Origin: UMGS1840 sp045661305
Lineage (GTDB): Bacteria; Bacillota; Clostridia; UMGS1840
Assembly: GCA_045661305.1 (NCBI GenBank)
Contig: JAZRFJ010000036.1
Location: 1-64,000 of the forward strand
Direction of reading: 5' to 3'
DNA length: 64,000 nucleotides
Numbering within the stretch: position 1 is the first letter of the stretch; each line of letters starts with the position of its first letter. Below the pieces are notes generated by a model that had not been told where the DNA came from, ran no database searches, and was given only the letters and a program-made list of their open reading frames with translations. Below, piece by piece: positions 36,120-45,460 of this stretch. The translations under genes were made by a program, and so were the position numbers.

Positions 36120-36311
36120 ATGTCTAAAAGCAAAAACTTAGTACCAGAAGCTAGAGAAGCTCTCAACAGATTCAAAATGGAAGCTGCTAATGATGTAGGA
36201 GTTAACCTTAAACAGGGTTACAACGGTGACTTAACATCAAGACAGGCTGGTTCAATCGGCGGTCAGATGGTTAAGAAAATGATTCACGAATACGAAAGCA
36301 ACATGAAATAA
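36120..36311 (+). CDS. Alpha/beta-type small acid-soluble spore protein
   Basis: 63 residues: ALNRFKMEAANDVG and the second-helix TSRQAGSIGGQMVKKMI that define DNA-binding alpha/beta SASPs, including the germination-protease region near the first helix. It coats spore DNA and protects it from UV and hydrolysis. AAGGAG precedes the ATG. A sigma-G promoter is expected upstream, but I could not pick one with confidence. Confidence 0.95.
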   Translation: MSKSKNLVPEAREALNRFKMEAANDVGVNLKQGYNGDLTSRQAGSIGGQMVKKMIHEYESNMK

Positions 36312-36360
36312 GTATCCTAAAAAAATAATTTTAGAATACTAACAAAAAGCAAAAAAACAA

Positions 36361-36406
36361 AAAAACCGTTACAGAATTTTTTCAATAATATTCTGTAACG
36401 GTTTTT
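36361..36406. terminator. Bidirectional terminator, SASP gene and pckG
   Basis: Perfect 17-bp stem from 36361-36377 to 36390-36406 (AAAAACCGTTACAGAAT with its complement), A- and T-runs on each side; the genes are convergent. Confidence 0.92.
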
Positions 36407-36433
36407 GTTAAATTATATTATATTAAAATACAA

Positions 36434-38191
36434 TTAAGCAAGTCTGTTTTTCAAGCCTTCAAGTTCAGAAGCAAGTTCTTTTGGAAGCTTATCGCCAAAT
36501 TTAGCAAAGAATTCGCCAATTCCTGCAATTTCTTCTGACCATACTGCTTTATCAACGCTTAAGAGTTCTGTCAATGTTTCATCAGAAATATCCAAGCCTT
36601 CAACATTGATATCAGCTTTCTTTGGAAGATATCCGATAGCTGTTTCTACAGCATCAACTTTATCGTCGCATCTGTCTAAAATCCAGTTAAGAACTCTGAT
36701 GTTATCACCAAATCCAGGCCACATAAATTTGCCCTCAGCGTTTGTTCTGAACCAGTTTACATGGAAAATTTTCGGTGGGTTAGGAATTTTCTTGCCCATT
36801 TCTAACCAATGTCCGAAATAGTCACCCATGTTATATCCGCAGAATGGAATCATAGCCATAGGGTCTCTTCTTACTACACCAACTGCACCTGCAGCTGCAG
36901 CAGTAGTTTCTGACGCCATTGTAGCACCGATGAATACACCGTGCTGCCAGTTAAATGACTGATATACGAGTGGAGCTGTTTTTGCTCTTCTTCCACCAAA
37001 TACGATAGCTGAAAGCGGAACACCTTTAACTGATTCAAACTCTGAAGAAATACATGGACACTGACAAGCAGGAGCTGTAAATCTTGAGTTTGGATGTGCA
37101 CCTTTTATACCGCTGTCTTTTGTCCAACGGTTGCCGAGCCAGTCTGTACCCTCTTCAGGAACTTCACCGTCAGCACCTTCCCACCAAACTGTATTATCAT
37201 CTTTAACAAATACATTTGTGAAGATTGTATTTTTCATAGTTGTAGCAAGAGCGTTGTAATTTGTCTTGCTGCTTGTTCCAGGAGCAACACCGAAGAAACC
37301 TGCTTCTGGGTTTACTGCCCAAAGTCTGCCGTCTTCGCCTATTCTTAACCAAGCGATATCATCACCAACTGTGTGAACCTTATAGCCTTTAAGCATTGCA
37401 GGCGGAATAAGCATAGCGAGATTTGTTTTACCGCATGCACTTGGGAAAGCAGCAGCGATATATTTGATTTCTCCCTGTGGGTTTTCCAAACCGAGAATAA
37501 GCATATGTTCAGCCATCCAGCCTTCTTTTTTACCAAGATAACTTGCTATACGAAGAGCCAAACATTTTTTACCAAGAAGAACATTTCCGCCGTAAGCAGA
37601 GTTGATTGACCAAATTGTATTGTCTTCTGGGAAATGAACGATATATCTTTCTTCAGGATTTACATCTTTTTTAGCATGTAAGCATTTTGTAAAGTCAGAT
37701 GTATCTTTCTGGCTTTCAAGCTGTTTAATAGCCTGTGTACCAATTCTTGTCATAATAGCCATGTTAAGAACAACATAGATACTGTCTGTAAGCTCAATAC
37801 CAACTTTTGAGAATGGTGAGCCATACACACCCATAATAAACGGAATAACATACATTGTTCTTCCCTTCATTGAGCCATCATATAATTTAGAAAGCTTTGC
37901 ATACGCATCAGCCGGTGCCATCCAGTTATTTGTAGGACCTGCATCTATTTCATTTGAAGTACAAATAAATGTTCTGTCTTCAACACGCGCAACATCGTTC
38001 TGAGCTGTTCTGTGATAAAAACAACCCGGTAATTTTTCCTGATCAAGACGAATCATTTCACCTGTTCTTACTGATTCTTCTCTCAATTCATTAAGCTGCT
38101 CTTCTGAACCGTCAATCCAAACAACATTGTCAGGCTTAACGAGAGCTTTCATTTCTTCAATCCATGATAATACACTTTTGTTATCTGTCAT
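36434..38191 (-). CDS. pckG: Phosphoenolpyruvate carboxykinase (GTP)
   Basis: 585 residues of the GTP-dependent family: kinase-1 loop FPSACGKTNLAML (~253-265), DDIAWL and FGGRRAKTAPLVYQS, which separate it from the ATP-type PckA (~530 residues). In fermentative anaerobes the enzyme usually runs from PEP and CO2 to oxaloacetate and GTP, the first step to fumarate and succinate. Monocistronic between two terminators, with a Rex-type operator in its leader. Confidence 0.95.
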   Translation of the reverse strand: MTDNKSVLSWIEEMKALVKPDNVVWIDGSEEQLNELREESVRTGEMIRLDQEKLPGCFYHRTAQNDVARVEDRTFICTSNEIDAGPTNNWMAPADAYAKLSKLYDGSMKGRTMYVIPFIMGVYGSPFSKVGIELTDSIYVVLNMAIMTRIGTQAIKQLESQKDTSDFTKCLHAKKDVNPEERYIVHFPEDNTIWSINSAYGGNVLLGKKCLALRIASYLGKKEGWMAEHMLILGLENPQGEIKYIAAAFPSACGKTNLAMLIPPAMLKGYKVHTVGDDIAWLRIGEDGRLWAVNPEAGFFGVAPGTSSKTNYNALATTMKNTIFTNVFVKDDNTVWWEGADGEVPEEGTDWLGNRWTKDSGIKGAHPNSRFTAPACQCPCISSEFESVKGVPLSAIVFGGRRAKTAPLVYQSFNWQHGVFIGATMASETTAAAAGAVGVVRRDPMAMIPFCGYNMGDYFGHWLEMGKKIPNPPKIFHVNWFRTNAEGKFMWPGFGDNIRVLNWILDRCDDKVDAVETAIGYLPKKADINVEGLDISDETLTELLSVDKAVWSEEIAGIGEFFAKFGDKLPKELASELEGLKNRLA

Positions 38192-38255
38192 TTCAGAAAT
38201 CCTCCTTTTAATTATAAGTATATATTTTATATTTTATCCAAAATAAGCCAAGTGA

Positions 38256-38311
38256 ATGTTAATTTTTTAACAAAACCTTGTGAAAATATGAGACCTTTTT
38301 ACAAGTGTCAA
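38256..38311 (-). promoter_or_regulatory. pckG promoter and Rex operator
   Basis: Minus strand TTGACA (38311-38306), 17 bp, TATTTT (38288-38283). The palindrome at 38256-38273 reads TTGTTAAAAAATTAACAT on the minus strand, 17 of 18 matches to the Rex consensus, positioned at about +4 to +21 of the transcript, where bound repressor would block RNA polymerase. Confidence 0.8.
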
Positions 38312-38381
38312 TTTATTATACACCATATAAGGCAAAAATGCAAGAGGAAAAACAAAAAAATTCATTTTTTTCGTCTTTTTT

Positions 38382-39188
38382 TTATTTTTTTGCCATTTTG
38401 TATATAAAATCACTTATTTTTTTGAAATCTTGTAGTGATAATGTTTCACCGCGAGCCATAATATCTATACCACATGAAGTAATAACATTGTTAGCTTCTT
38501 CTCTTGTGAAACCATAACTTCCCATAAGGCAATTGGCAAAAGTCTTTCTTCTGTTTGAAAAAGCAGCCTTTACAACTCTGAAAAATTCTTTTTCGTCAAT
38601 AGGTTTTACTCTCGGTTCAGGCAAAAAGTCCATTTTTACAACAGCAGAAGTAACTTTAGGTACAGGGTCAAAACAAAATCTGTCAACAACAAACTGTATT
38701 TCACAGTCGCAATAATATCTGCAAAGAACTGACAATGCACCGTAATCCTTTGATTTTTCGTCAGCACAAATTCTCTTTGCTACCTCATGCTGTACCATAA
38801 CTGTCATTGATTTTAAGTTATATCTGCTCTCCAAAATATTTGTTATTATAGGTGTTGTTATATAATATGGTAAATTTGCAACAATAATTGTATTATCCGT
38901 GATAAACTCACTTATATCAGTTTTTAAAATATCCTGCTTTATAAGACGGAAATTTTCAAAACAAGAAAACGAATTTTCAAGATTTTCATATAATCTTTCA
39001 TCAATTTCAACTGCAGTAAGTGATTTACCCACTTTCACAAGATACTTTGTAACTGCTCCAAGACCGGGACCGATTTCAATAATATCAGTTTCTTTATTTG
39101 CGCCTGAAGAGTCTACAATATTTTCTATTACACTTTCATCTTTTAAAAAATTTTGTCCCAAAGATTTTTTTGCAGCAATTTTCTTCAT
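38382..39188 (-). CDS. rsmA: 16S rRNA dimethyladenosine transferase
   Basis: About 268 residues: AKKSLGQNFL, SAM motif IIEIGPGLGAVTKYL, IVANLPYYIT (motif IV NLPY) and VPKVTSAVVKM. It dimethylates two adenosines in 16S helix 45. The ATG at 39188 is used: the frame from a TTG at 39230 runs through a hairpin and adds 14 residues not found in the family. The neighbour upstream is a YabE-like gene, an arrangement common in Firmicutes. Confidence 0.95.
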   Translation of the reverse strand: MKKIAAKKSLGQNFLKDESVIENIVDSSGANKETDIIEIGPGLGAVTKYLVKVGKSLTAVEIDERLYENLENSFSCFENFRLIKQDILKTDISEFITDNTIIVANLPYYITTPIITNILESRYNLKSMTVMVQHEVAKRICADEKSKDYGALSVLCRYYCDCEIQFVVDRFCFDPVPKVTSAVVKMDFLPEPRVKPIDEKEFFRVVKAAFSNRRKTFANCLMGSYGFTREEANNVITSCGIDIMARGETLSLQDFKKISDFIYKMAKK

Positions 39189-39222
39189 ATATACTCTTGT
39201 ACCTTTCTTCCTATATATGAGT

Positions 39223-39257
39223 AATGCCAAGGATCACCGAAAAAAATCCCTGGCATT
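39223..39257. terminator. Hairpin between the 3D-domain gene and rsmA
   Basis: Stem AATGCCAAGGAT (39223-39234) with ATCCCTGGCATT (39246-39257), one mismatch. T-runs are modest on both strands, so read-through into rsmA is likely. Confidence 0.5.
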
Positions 39258-39266
39258 TTTCACTTT

Positions 39267-40322
39267 TTACTCTAAAATATAAACATTTACGCTTCTTCTG
39301 CCAAATTGCAGACATTCGCTTCTTGTATCCATAAATAAGTCAATTTTATTTCCGCGAATTGCACCGCCTCTGTCGCCTGCTACTGCATATCCATATGTGA
39401 AACTTCCGTCTGTTGACTCAATATAAAGTCTTGTTCCAAGCGGAATTACAGATGTATCAACAGCAACAACGCCTCTTCTTGCACGCATACCTGAAGCTGT
39501 TATACCATATGCCGGATGGTCCGGATGTTTACCACAGCTTTCATAGCTTAAGTCGTAAGCCGTCGCGGTCATTCTGATAACATTCTTATATCTGAAAGAT
39601 GCTCCGGCATCACGGGATGCAAGTTTTACGCCTGTTGTGCCATATTTTTTCACCTGATTTACAGGCTCTCGAAGAACGGTTTCTTCAGCGATTTCTTTTG
39701 AAATAACTTCATTATTTCTTTTAACAACCTTGTAGCAAACCTCTCTCAAACCGTCTTTTCCCTCGTTTGTTATCTTACTCTCTCCTGCCTTGGAAGAATA
39801 ATCAGGAACTAAAACAGTTTTAAAAGGCATTACTTCAGTAACAGTTTCATAAGTTACTTCTGCTGTCTGTAAGCTGAGCTTTGCTCCGCTTTCAAGACGT
39901 GCTGTAAGCGGCAGAGATAAAACATCATATTCGCCTACACTTAATTTGTTTTCATAAAGAAAATCATTAACGGTTGTTTTTGTAGTATAAATCTTTTTCT
40001 TCTCACCATTAAGCTCAAATTCAATTTCAAACGCTTTTGTAATTGCCAATGTCTGATTATTGTAAATCTTACTTTCAGGCAAAGCAGAAATTTCATCATA
40101 CTTGCAAAAGTCAATATCGTAAGTATCGATTACGCCAGCAACAGTAGAATTAAAAACAAACAACTCTGTTTTTTCCCCGTCAATATCAATCACAATGTTC
40201 TTTCCGAATACTGATGCTGAAAACAAAATTAAAAAGACTACGACGGTTAGTAGTACTGCCGATACAGACAACTGTTCTTTTGCAGCATAAGCCTTATAAT
40301 TGGCTATTCCCGTTTTTATCAA
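39267..40322 (-). CDS. YabE-like cell-wall protein: DUF348, G5 and 3D domains
   Basis: 351 residues: one N-terminal membrane helix (about 20-40), two DUF348-type repeats (IDGEKTELFVFNSTVAGVID; NGEKKKIYTTKTTVNDFL), a G5 domain (~150-220) and a C-terminal 3D domain with the eponymous aspartates (ATAYDLS, VAVDTSVIPLGTRLYIE, AGDRGGAIRGNKIDLF). The 3D domain is a lytic-transglycosylase-like fold acting on peptidoglycan, so it acts outside the membrane. Resembles YabE and resuscitation-promoting-factor-like proteins. Confidence 0.9.
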   Translation of the reverse strand: MIKTGIANYKAYAAKEQLSVSAVLLTVVVFLILFSASVFGKNIVIDIDGEKTELFVFNSTVAGVIDTYDIDFCKYDEISALPESKIYNNQTLAITKAFEIEFELNGEKKKIYTTKTTVNDFLYENKLSVGEYDVLSLPLTARLESGAKLSLQTAEVTYETVTEVMPFKTVLVPDYSSKAGESKITNEGKDGLREVCYKVVKRNNEVISKEIAEETVLREPVNQVKKYGTTGVKLASRDAGASFRYKNVIRMTATAYDLSYESCGKHPDHPAYGITASGMRARRGVVAVDTSVIPLGTRLYIESTDGSFTYGYAVAGDRGGAIRGNKIDLFMDTRSECLQFGRRSVNVYILE

Positions 40323-40668
40323 ATTGTTTCCCCCTATTTTTTATTAGCAACTTTGTTTTTCTTTAAAATCAAAGAAATTTTCTTTATAAATTGCTTGTTA
40401 TTTTTTCGGATTGTCATCAATTATAACACAATTCCCCATTTTTGTCAAGTTTTTTTTGCTTTTGATGACATTATTTTGTAAATTCTTTGTAATTTTTTTG
40501 TCACAATTCCTCGTAATATCAATAATTTCGGACAAAAATTCATTTTTAGAAAAATTAACAAAAATAAGAAAATCTATTATCATATTACACATTGAATTAA
40601 AAAAATATACCTGTTCATTCCATAAAATTCCTTGTGTTAAAAAAAAATTTATTTTTTACCAAAAAAGC

Positions 40669-40697
40669 TTGACAAACATTAAACTATCTGCTATAAT
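40669..40697 (+). promoter_or_regulatory. tRNA-Leu promoter
   Basis: TTGACA (40669-40674), 17 bp, TATAAT (40692-40697), both perfect. The 40323-40668 stretch before it is AT-rich with no gene recognised. Confidence 0.88.
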
Positions 40698-40725
40698 ATC
40701 ATTCGTTGGTAAAAATTAAATATAT

Positions 40726-40809
40726 GCGAGTGTGCTGGAATCGGCAGACAGGCACGTTTGAGGGGCGTGTGTCTTTGGCGTATGGGTTCAAGTCCCATCA
40801 CTCGCACCA
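40726..40809 (+). tRNA. tRNA-Leu (anticodon GAG)
   Basis: Cloverleaf with 7-bp acceptor GCGAGTG/CACTCGC and encoded CCA. Anticodon stem CACGT/GCGTG encloses loop TTGAGGG, giving GAG. The long variable arm (TGTCTTTGGCGTA region) and GGTTCAAGTCC T-arm are typical of class II tRNA-Leu. Confidence 0.95.
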
Positions 40810-40810
40810 G

Positions 40811-40840
40811 AAAAAGAACATCTTACAGGTGTTCTTTTTT
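40811..40840 (+). terminator. Terminator after tRNA-Leu
   Basis: Stem AAAAGAACATC with GGTGTTCTTTT (one G-T pair), then T-run ending near 40840. Confidence 0.85.
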
Positions 40841-40860
40841 GTATAACTAAAATTCAACAT

Positions 40861-40889
40861 TTGACAATTACATTAATATATGTTAAAAT
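40861..40889 (+). promoter_or_regulatory. Promoter of the nitroreductase-phosphatase pair
   Basis: TTGACA (40861-40866), 17 bp, TAAAAT (40884-40889), 35 bp before the start codon. Confidence 0.7.
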
Positions 40890-40924
40890 CATTATATAAT
40901 ATATAATGAAAGGAAAATATAAAA

Positions 40925-41431
40925 ATGACAGTAAAAGAAGCTATATTAAAAAGAAGAAGTATAAGAAGATATAAAGAAAACGAAATTATACCTGATGAAC
41001 ATATAAAAGAAATACTCACATCTGCAATGCACGCACCGAGTGCATGTAACACTCGCCCCTGGGAATTTATTGTTTTGAAAAGTAAAGAGGCAAGAGAAAA
41101 GGCAGCAGAAATCCATCCTTATGCTCATTTTGTGCGTTACGGGTCTTTAGGTATTATTGTGTCTGCTGATGAAGAATGTCAGGAAGGTATTGCAAAAGGA
41201 TATTTCCCACAGGACTGCGGCGCTGCTATCCAAAATATGCTCCTTTGTGCATTAGAGCTTGGCTATGGCTCATGTTGGTGCGGACTTTATCCGCAAGAAC
41301 AAAGAGTAAAAGATTTTAAAGAGGTATTTGACATTAAAGGAACACCTGTTGCACTCGTTGTTATAGGTGTTGCAGACCAGGAACCTGAAGCGAGAGGCTA
41401 TTATGATGAAAGTAAGGTTAAAGTAATATGA
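40925..41431 (+). CDS. Nitroreductase-family flavoprotein
   Basis: 168 residues: N-terminal KRRSIRRYK, APSACNTRPWEF (FMN site) and the GAAIQNMLLCALELGYGSCW helix. FMN-dependent NAD(P)H oxidoreductase of the short nitroreductase type; the physiological substrate cannot be told from sequence. It overlaps the phosphatase gene by 4 bp (ATGA). Confidence 0.9.
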   Translation: MTVKEAILKRRSIRRYKENEIIPDEHIKEILTSAMHAPSACNTRPWEFIVLKSKEAREKAAEIHPYAHFVRYGSLGIIVSADEECQEGIAKGYFPQDCGAAIQNMLLCALELGYGSCWCGLYPQEQRVKDFKEVFDIKGTPVALVVIGVADQEPEARGYYDESKVKVI

Positions 41432-41901
41432 AAGAAAAGAGCTTAAATAAAATAAAAATAATGTTTGTCTGCTACGGAAATATTTGTAGAAGTCCTATGG
41501 CAGAGTTTGTTTTTAAAGATATTTTAACGAAAAATAATGCACAAGATAAATTTTTTGTTGCCTCATCTGCAACAAGTCCTTACGAGGCAGGAATGTCCGT
41601 TCATCATGGCACAAAAAACAAGCTCAATTCACTTGGAATTTCAACAGAAGAAAAATTTTCTGTCCCCTTTAAAAAGTCTGATTATGAAGAATACGATTAT
41701 ATAATTGGAATGGACGATATGAATATTAAAAGCATTATTAAAATAGTTGGCGAAGACAAGGAAAATAAAATTCACAAAATGATGAGCTTTGCCAATTCAG
41801 ATGAAGATGTTGCAGACCCTTGGTATACAGGTGATTTTGATAAAACCTATGATGATATTTTTCTCGGTTGTACAAGGCTTTTTGAAAAGCTGATAAAATA
41901 A
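41428..41901 (+). CDS. Low-molecular-weight protein tyrosine phosphatase
   Basis: 157 residues: the P-loop VCYGNICRSPMAE (CX5RS, residues ~12-24) and the general-acid DPW (ADPWYTGDF) near residue 132 are intact. Likely dephosphorylates tyrosine- or arginine-phosphorylated proteins. Translationally coupled to the nitroreductase. Confidence 0.92.
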   Translation: MKEKSLNKIKIMFVCYGNICRSPMAEFVFKDILTKNNAQDKFFVASSATSPYEAGMSVHHGTKNKLNSLGISTEEKFSVPFKKSDYEEYDYIIGMDDMNIKSIIKIVGEDKENKIHKMMSFANSDEDVADPWYTGDFDKTYDDIFLGCTRLFEKLIK

Positions 41902-41915
41902 GTACGAAGAATTAT

Positions 41916-41960
41916 AAAAAGCTGTGAAAACGATTATAAAATCGACATTTCACAGCTTTT
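41916..41960. terminator. Bidirectional terminator, phosphatase gene and pfkA
   Basis: Stem AAAAGCTGTGAAA (41917-41929) with TTTCACAGCTTTT (41948-41960), A- and T-rich flanks; convergent genes. Confidence 0.85.
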
Positions 41961-41975
41961 AAGTTTTAATATTGA

Positions 41976-43067
41976 TTAATCGCCAAAGCAAATACCGATT
42001 GATTTAGCTGCTTCAACAAGCTCAGAGTCGGGCTCAACTGCTTTGTTTGCACCGATAACATCCTCTAATGAAGCATAGCTCATAGCATTATCTTTAAGGC
42101 AAACCATATTCCCGAATTTTCCTGCAACAGCAAGTTCTACTGCGGCATAACCGTATCTTGTAGATAAAATTCTATCTGCTGCTGAAGGAGTACCGCCTCT
42201 CTGAATATGTCCAAGAACTGTTGCTCTTGCTTCCAAGCCAACCATTTTCTCAAGGTCTTCTGCAACCTTTGCAGCAATTCCGCCAAGACGGATTGGGTCA
42301 GGGCTTCCTTCAATAACTTTAAGAACACTCACTTCACCTGTTACTGATTTTGCACCTTCAGCAACAGCAATAACAGAAAATTCTTTTCCATGTTTGATTC
42401 TGTTTTTCACATGTTCTGCAACTTTGTTAATATCATAAGGAATTTCAGGAATAAGAATAGCGTCCGCACCACCTGCAACACCTGAATAAAGTGCTAAAAA
42501 GCCTGCATATCTTCCCATGATTTCAACAGTAATAATTCTGTGATGGGATTCTGCTGTTGTATGAAGTCTGTCCATACATTCAGATGCAACACCAATAGCT
42601 GTATCAAAACCAAATGTTGTATCTGTTGATGATAAGTCATTATCTATTGTCTTAGGAACACCTATTATAGGAACACCAAGTCTTGAAAAATCTCTTCCGC
42701 TTGTTAATGTTCCGTCTCCGCCGATGATAATCATTGCATCAATATTATTTTTCTTAATATTTTCTATGCCTACATGAGAAACATTCTTTTTTACCATATT
42801 TCCGTTTTCATCCGGAACAAGATAATCAAACAAATTATCTTTGTTTGAACTGTAAAGAATAGTTCCCCCTCTATGAAGGATACCGGAAGTGTTCTCTAAA
42901 GTAAGTTCTACTGTTTCATTGTCATAAAGACCTTTATAACCGTTTTTAAAACCTACAACAGTCATTCCGTATTTTCCTATTGCAGTTTTAACTACGGCTC
43001 TTATTACCGGATTAAGCCCGGGACAATCCCCGCCACCTGTTAAAATACCTATCCTCTTAATTGCCAT
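41976..43067 (-). CDS. pfkA: 6-phosphofructokinase
   Basis: About 363 residues: GILTGGGDCPGLNPVIR (nucleotide site), IIIGGDGTLTSG, PKTIDNDLSSTD, and VEIMGRYAGFLAL. Phosphorylates fructose-6-phosphate in glycolysis. The motif pair GGDGT with PKTIDND (Gly104 and Lys124 in E. coli numbering) marks the group III family, longer than the 320-residue classical PfkA; Gly104 favours ATP over pyrophosphate. The ATG at 43067 lies 8 nt after AGAGG; the frame from 43103 adds residues with no ribosome site. Confidence 0.9.
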   Translation of the reverse strand: MAIKRIGILTGGGDCPGLNPVIRAVVKTAIGKYGMTVVGFKNGYKGLYDNETVELTLENTSGILHRGGTILYSSNKDNLFDYLVPDENGNMVKKNVSHVGIENIKKNNIDAMIIIGGDGTLTSGRDFSRLGVPIIGVPKTIDNDLSSTDTTFGFDTAIGVASECMDRLHTTAESHHRIITVEIMGRYAGFLALYSGVAGGADAILIPEIPYDINKVAEHVKNRIKHGKEFSVIAVAEGAKSVTGEVSVLKVIEGSPDPIRLGGIAAKVAEDLEKMVGLEARATVLGHIQRGGTPSAADRILSTRYGYAAVELAVAGKFGNMVCLKDNAMSYASLEDVIGANKAVEPDSELVEAAKSIGICFGD

Positions 43068-43250
43068 TTTCATTACCTCTAATTTCAGAATTTTACATAG
43101 CATTACTACCTACCATATTTTATATTATTTTTGCAAAAAAATCAAGTGTTTTTGACAAAATAATAATAAAAAATGATACTATATGCATATTTTTCAAAAA
43201 TCCACCTAAAAATGTTGTAATTTGTGTACTTTCTTTTTTTAAAAAAACTG

Positions 43251-43279
43251 TTGACATAACCTTAAAAATATTATAAAAT
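43251..43279 (+). promoter_or_regulatory. tex promoter
   Basis: TTGACA (43251-43256), 17 bp, TAAAAT (43274-43279), with GGAGG immediately before the start codon at 43310. Confidence 0.7.
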
Positions 43280-43309
43280 ATTTTTATATAACATTAATGG
43301 AGGAAAAAC

Positions 43310-45460
43310 ATGGATTTTGTAAAAATTTTATCTTCGGAATTCAATATAAATGAAAAATATGTTAAGAATATTATTACTCTTATTGAAGGAAATAATACTA
43401 TTCCTTTTATCGCGCGTTACCGTAAAGAATTGACAGGCTCGTGTGATGACCAGGTTTTAAGAGAGTTAAATGACAGACTTACATATTTAAAAAATTTAGA
43501 GGAAAGAAAAAACGAAATTATAAACAGTATTACCGAACAAGGTAAAATGACAGATGAGCTTTTAAAAGCAATTGATGAAGCACTTACTCTTGCATCAGTT
43601 GAAGATATATACCGTCCTTACAAACAAAAAAAGAAAACAAGAGCTTCCGTAGCAAAAGAAAGAGGTTTAGAGCCGCTTTATGATATTTTAATTTTGCAAA
43701 ATGAAAAAACAGGAGATGTAAATGATTTTGCAAAAGATTTTATAACAGAAGATGTTCCTGATTGTGAAAGTGCAATTTCTGGTGCCATGGATATTTTGGC
43801 CGAAGCTATAAGCGATGATGCGAATGCAAGAAAAGAAATAAAGGGAATTTTTTCAAAAACAGGTCTTCTTACTTCAACAGCAAAAGACAATGATGCCGAG
43901 TCTGTTTACGAGATGTATTATGATTATTCTGAAAGTATATCAAAAATCCCTTCACACAGAATACTTGCAATAAACAGAGGTGAAAAAGAAGATTTTCTTA
44001 AAGTATCAATCGCAGTTTCGGAAGATGACTGTATAAATGCACTTGAAAAACTCTATTTAAAAGAGGTTTCTATATGGACAGAATATGTGAAAGCATCAGT
44101 TAAAGACAGCTACAAAAGACTTATTGAGCCATCTGTTGAAAGAGAATTTCGTTCACTTCTTACTGATAACGCAAACGAGCAAGCAATGAAAATCTTCTCA
44201 CTTAATTTAAAAGCACTTCTTATGCAGCCTCCAATTAAAGGAAAAACTGTTCTTGCACTTGACCCGGCTTACAGAACCGGATGTAAAACAGCCATATGTG
44301 ATAAAACAGGAAAAGTTCTTGATACAGCAGTAGTATATCCTACACCGCCGCAAAATAAAATTGATGAAGCTAAAAAAATAATAAAAGCTCTTATTGATAA
44401 ACATAATGTTGAAATTATTTCTATCGGGAACGGAACTGCTTCAAAAGAAACTGAAATGTTTGTAGTTGAACTATTAAAAGAAACCCAACAAAAGCCTTCA
44501 TATATGGTTGTATCTGAAGCTGGTGCATCTGTTTACAGCGCTTCTAAGCTTGCTGCAAAAGAATTCCCACAATTCGATGTCTCTCTGAGAAGTGCAGTTT
44601 CAATCGGAAGAAGATTACAGGACCCACTTTCAGAGCTTGTAAAAATTGACCCCAAAGCTGTTGGTGTCGGTCAATATCAACACGATATGCCACAATCAAG
44701 ACTTAACGAAAATTTATGCGGTGTAGTTGAAGATTGCGTTAATAAGGTCGGCGTTGATCTCAATACTGCCTCCCCATCACTTTTATCTTATGTTTCAGGT
44801 TTGAGTGCAACAGTAGCACAAAACATTGTTACATACCGTGAAGAAAACGGAGCTTTTACAAAAAGAAATCAGCTTATGAAAGTACCTAAGTTAGGTCCTA
44901 AGGCATATACACAATGTGCGGGATTTTTAAGAATTTCAGAGGGAGAAAATATACTTGATAATACAGGTGTACACCCTGAAAGCTATGAAGCCTGTGAAAA
45001 AATGCTTGAAATTTTAGGATATACAAAAGAAGATATAGCATCAGGTAAGGCTACACTTCTTTTTGAAAAAATAAAGCTCATAGGTGAAGATAAGCTTGCA
45101 GAACAAATAGGGATAGGTGTACCTACACTCCATGATATTATAACAGAGCTAAAAAAACCGGGCCGCGATATAAGAGATGAGCTTCCTCCTCCGCTTTTAA
45201 GGAGTGATGTTCTTGATATAAAAGACTTAAAAGAGGGAATGGAAATAAAAGGCACTGTACGAAATGTTGTTGACTTCGGTGCATTTGTCGACATAGGAGT
45301 ACACCATGACGGACTTGTTCATATTTCACAGATTTCAGATAAATATATAAAACACCCGTCTGAAATACTTAAAGTAGGACAGGTTATAAAAACAAAGATC
45401 CTTTCTGTTGACGAAAAAACAAACAGAATTGCACTCACTATGAAGGGAGTAAACAATTAA
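43310..45460 (+). CDS. tex: Tex-family RNA-binding transcription accessory protein
   Basis: 716 residues: helical N-terminal Tex domain (NNTIPFIARYRKELTG), YqgF-like nuclease fold (VLALDPAYRTGCKTA), helix-hairpin-helix pair (VDLNTASPSLLSYVSGL; KVPKLGPKAYTQCAGFLRI) and a C-terminal S1 domain (GTVRNVVDFGAFVDIGV). Tex binds RNA polymerase and nucleic acids and affects transcription-coupled processes. It abuts mrnC. Confidence 0.95.
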   Translation: MDFVKILSSEFNINEKYVKNIITLIEGNNTIPFIARYRKELTGSCDDQVLRELNDRLTYLKNLEERKNEIINSITEQGKMTDELLKAIDEALTLASVEDIYRPYKQKKKTRASVAKERGLEPLYDILILQNEKTGDVNDFAKDFITEDVPDCESAISGAMDILAEAISDDANARKEIKGIFSKTGLLTSTAKDNDAESVYEMYYDYSESISKIPSHRILAINRGEKEDFLKVSIAVSEDDCINALEKLYLKEVSIWTEYVKASVKDSYKRLIEPSVEREFRSLLTDNANEQAMKIFSLNLKALLMQPPIKGKTVLALDPAYRTGCKTAICDKTGKVLDTAVVYPTPPQNKIDEAKKIIKALIDKHNVEIISIGNGTASKETEMFVVELLKETQQKPSYMVVSEAGASVYSASKLAAKEFPQFDVSLRSAVSIGRRLQDPLSELVKIDPKAVGVGQYQHDMPQSRLNENLCGVVEDCVNKVGVDLNTASPSLLSYVSGLSATVAQNIVTYREENGAFTKRNQLMKVPKLGPKAYTQCAGFLRISEGENILDNTGVHPESYEACEKMLEILGYTKEDIASGKATLLFEKIKLIGEDKLAEQIGIGVPTLHDIITELKKPGRDIRDELPPPLLRSDVLDIKDLKEGMEIKGTVRNVVDFGAFVDIGVHHDGLVHISQISDKYIKHPSEILKVGQVIKTKILSVDEKTNRIALTMKGVNN

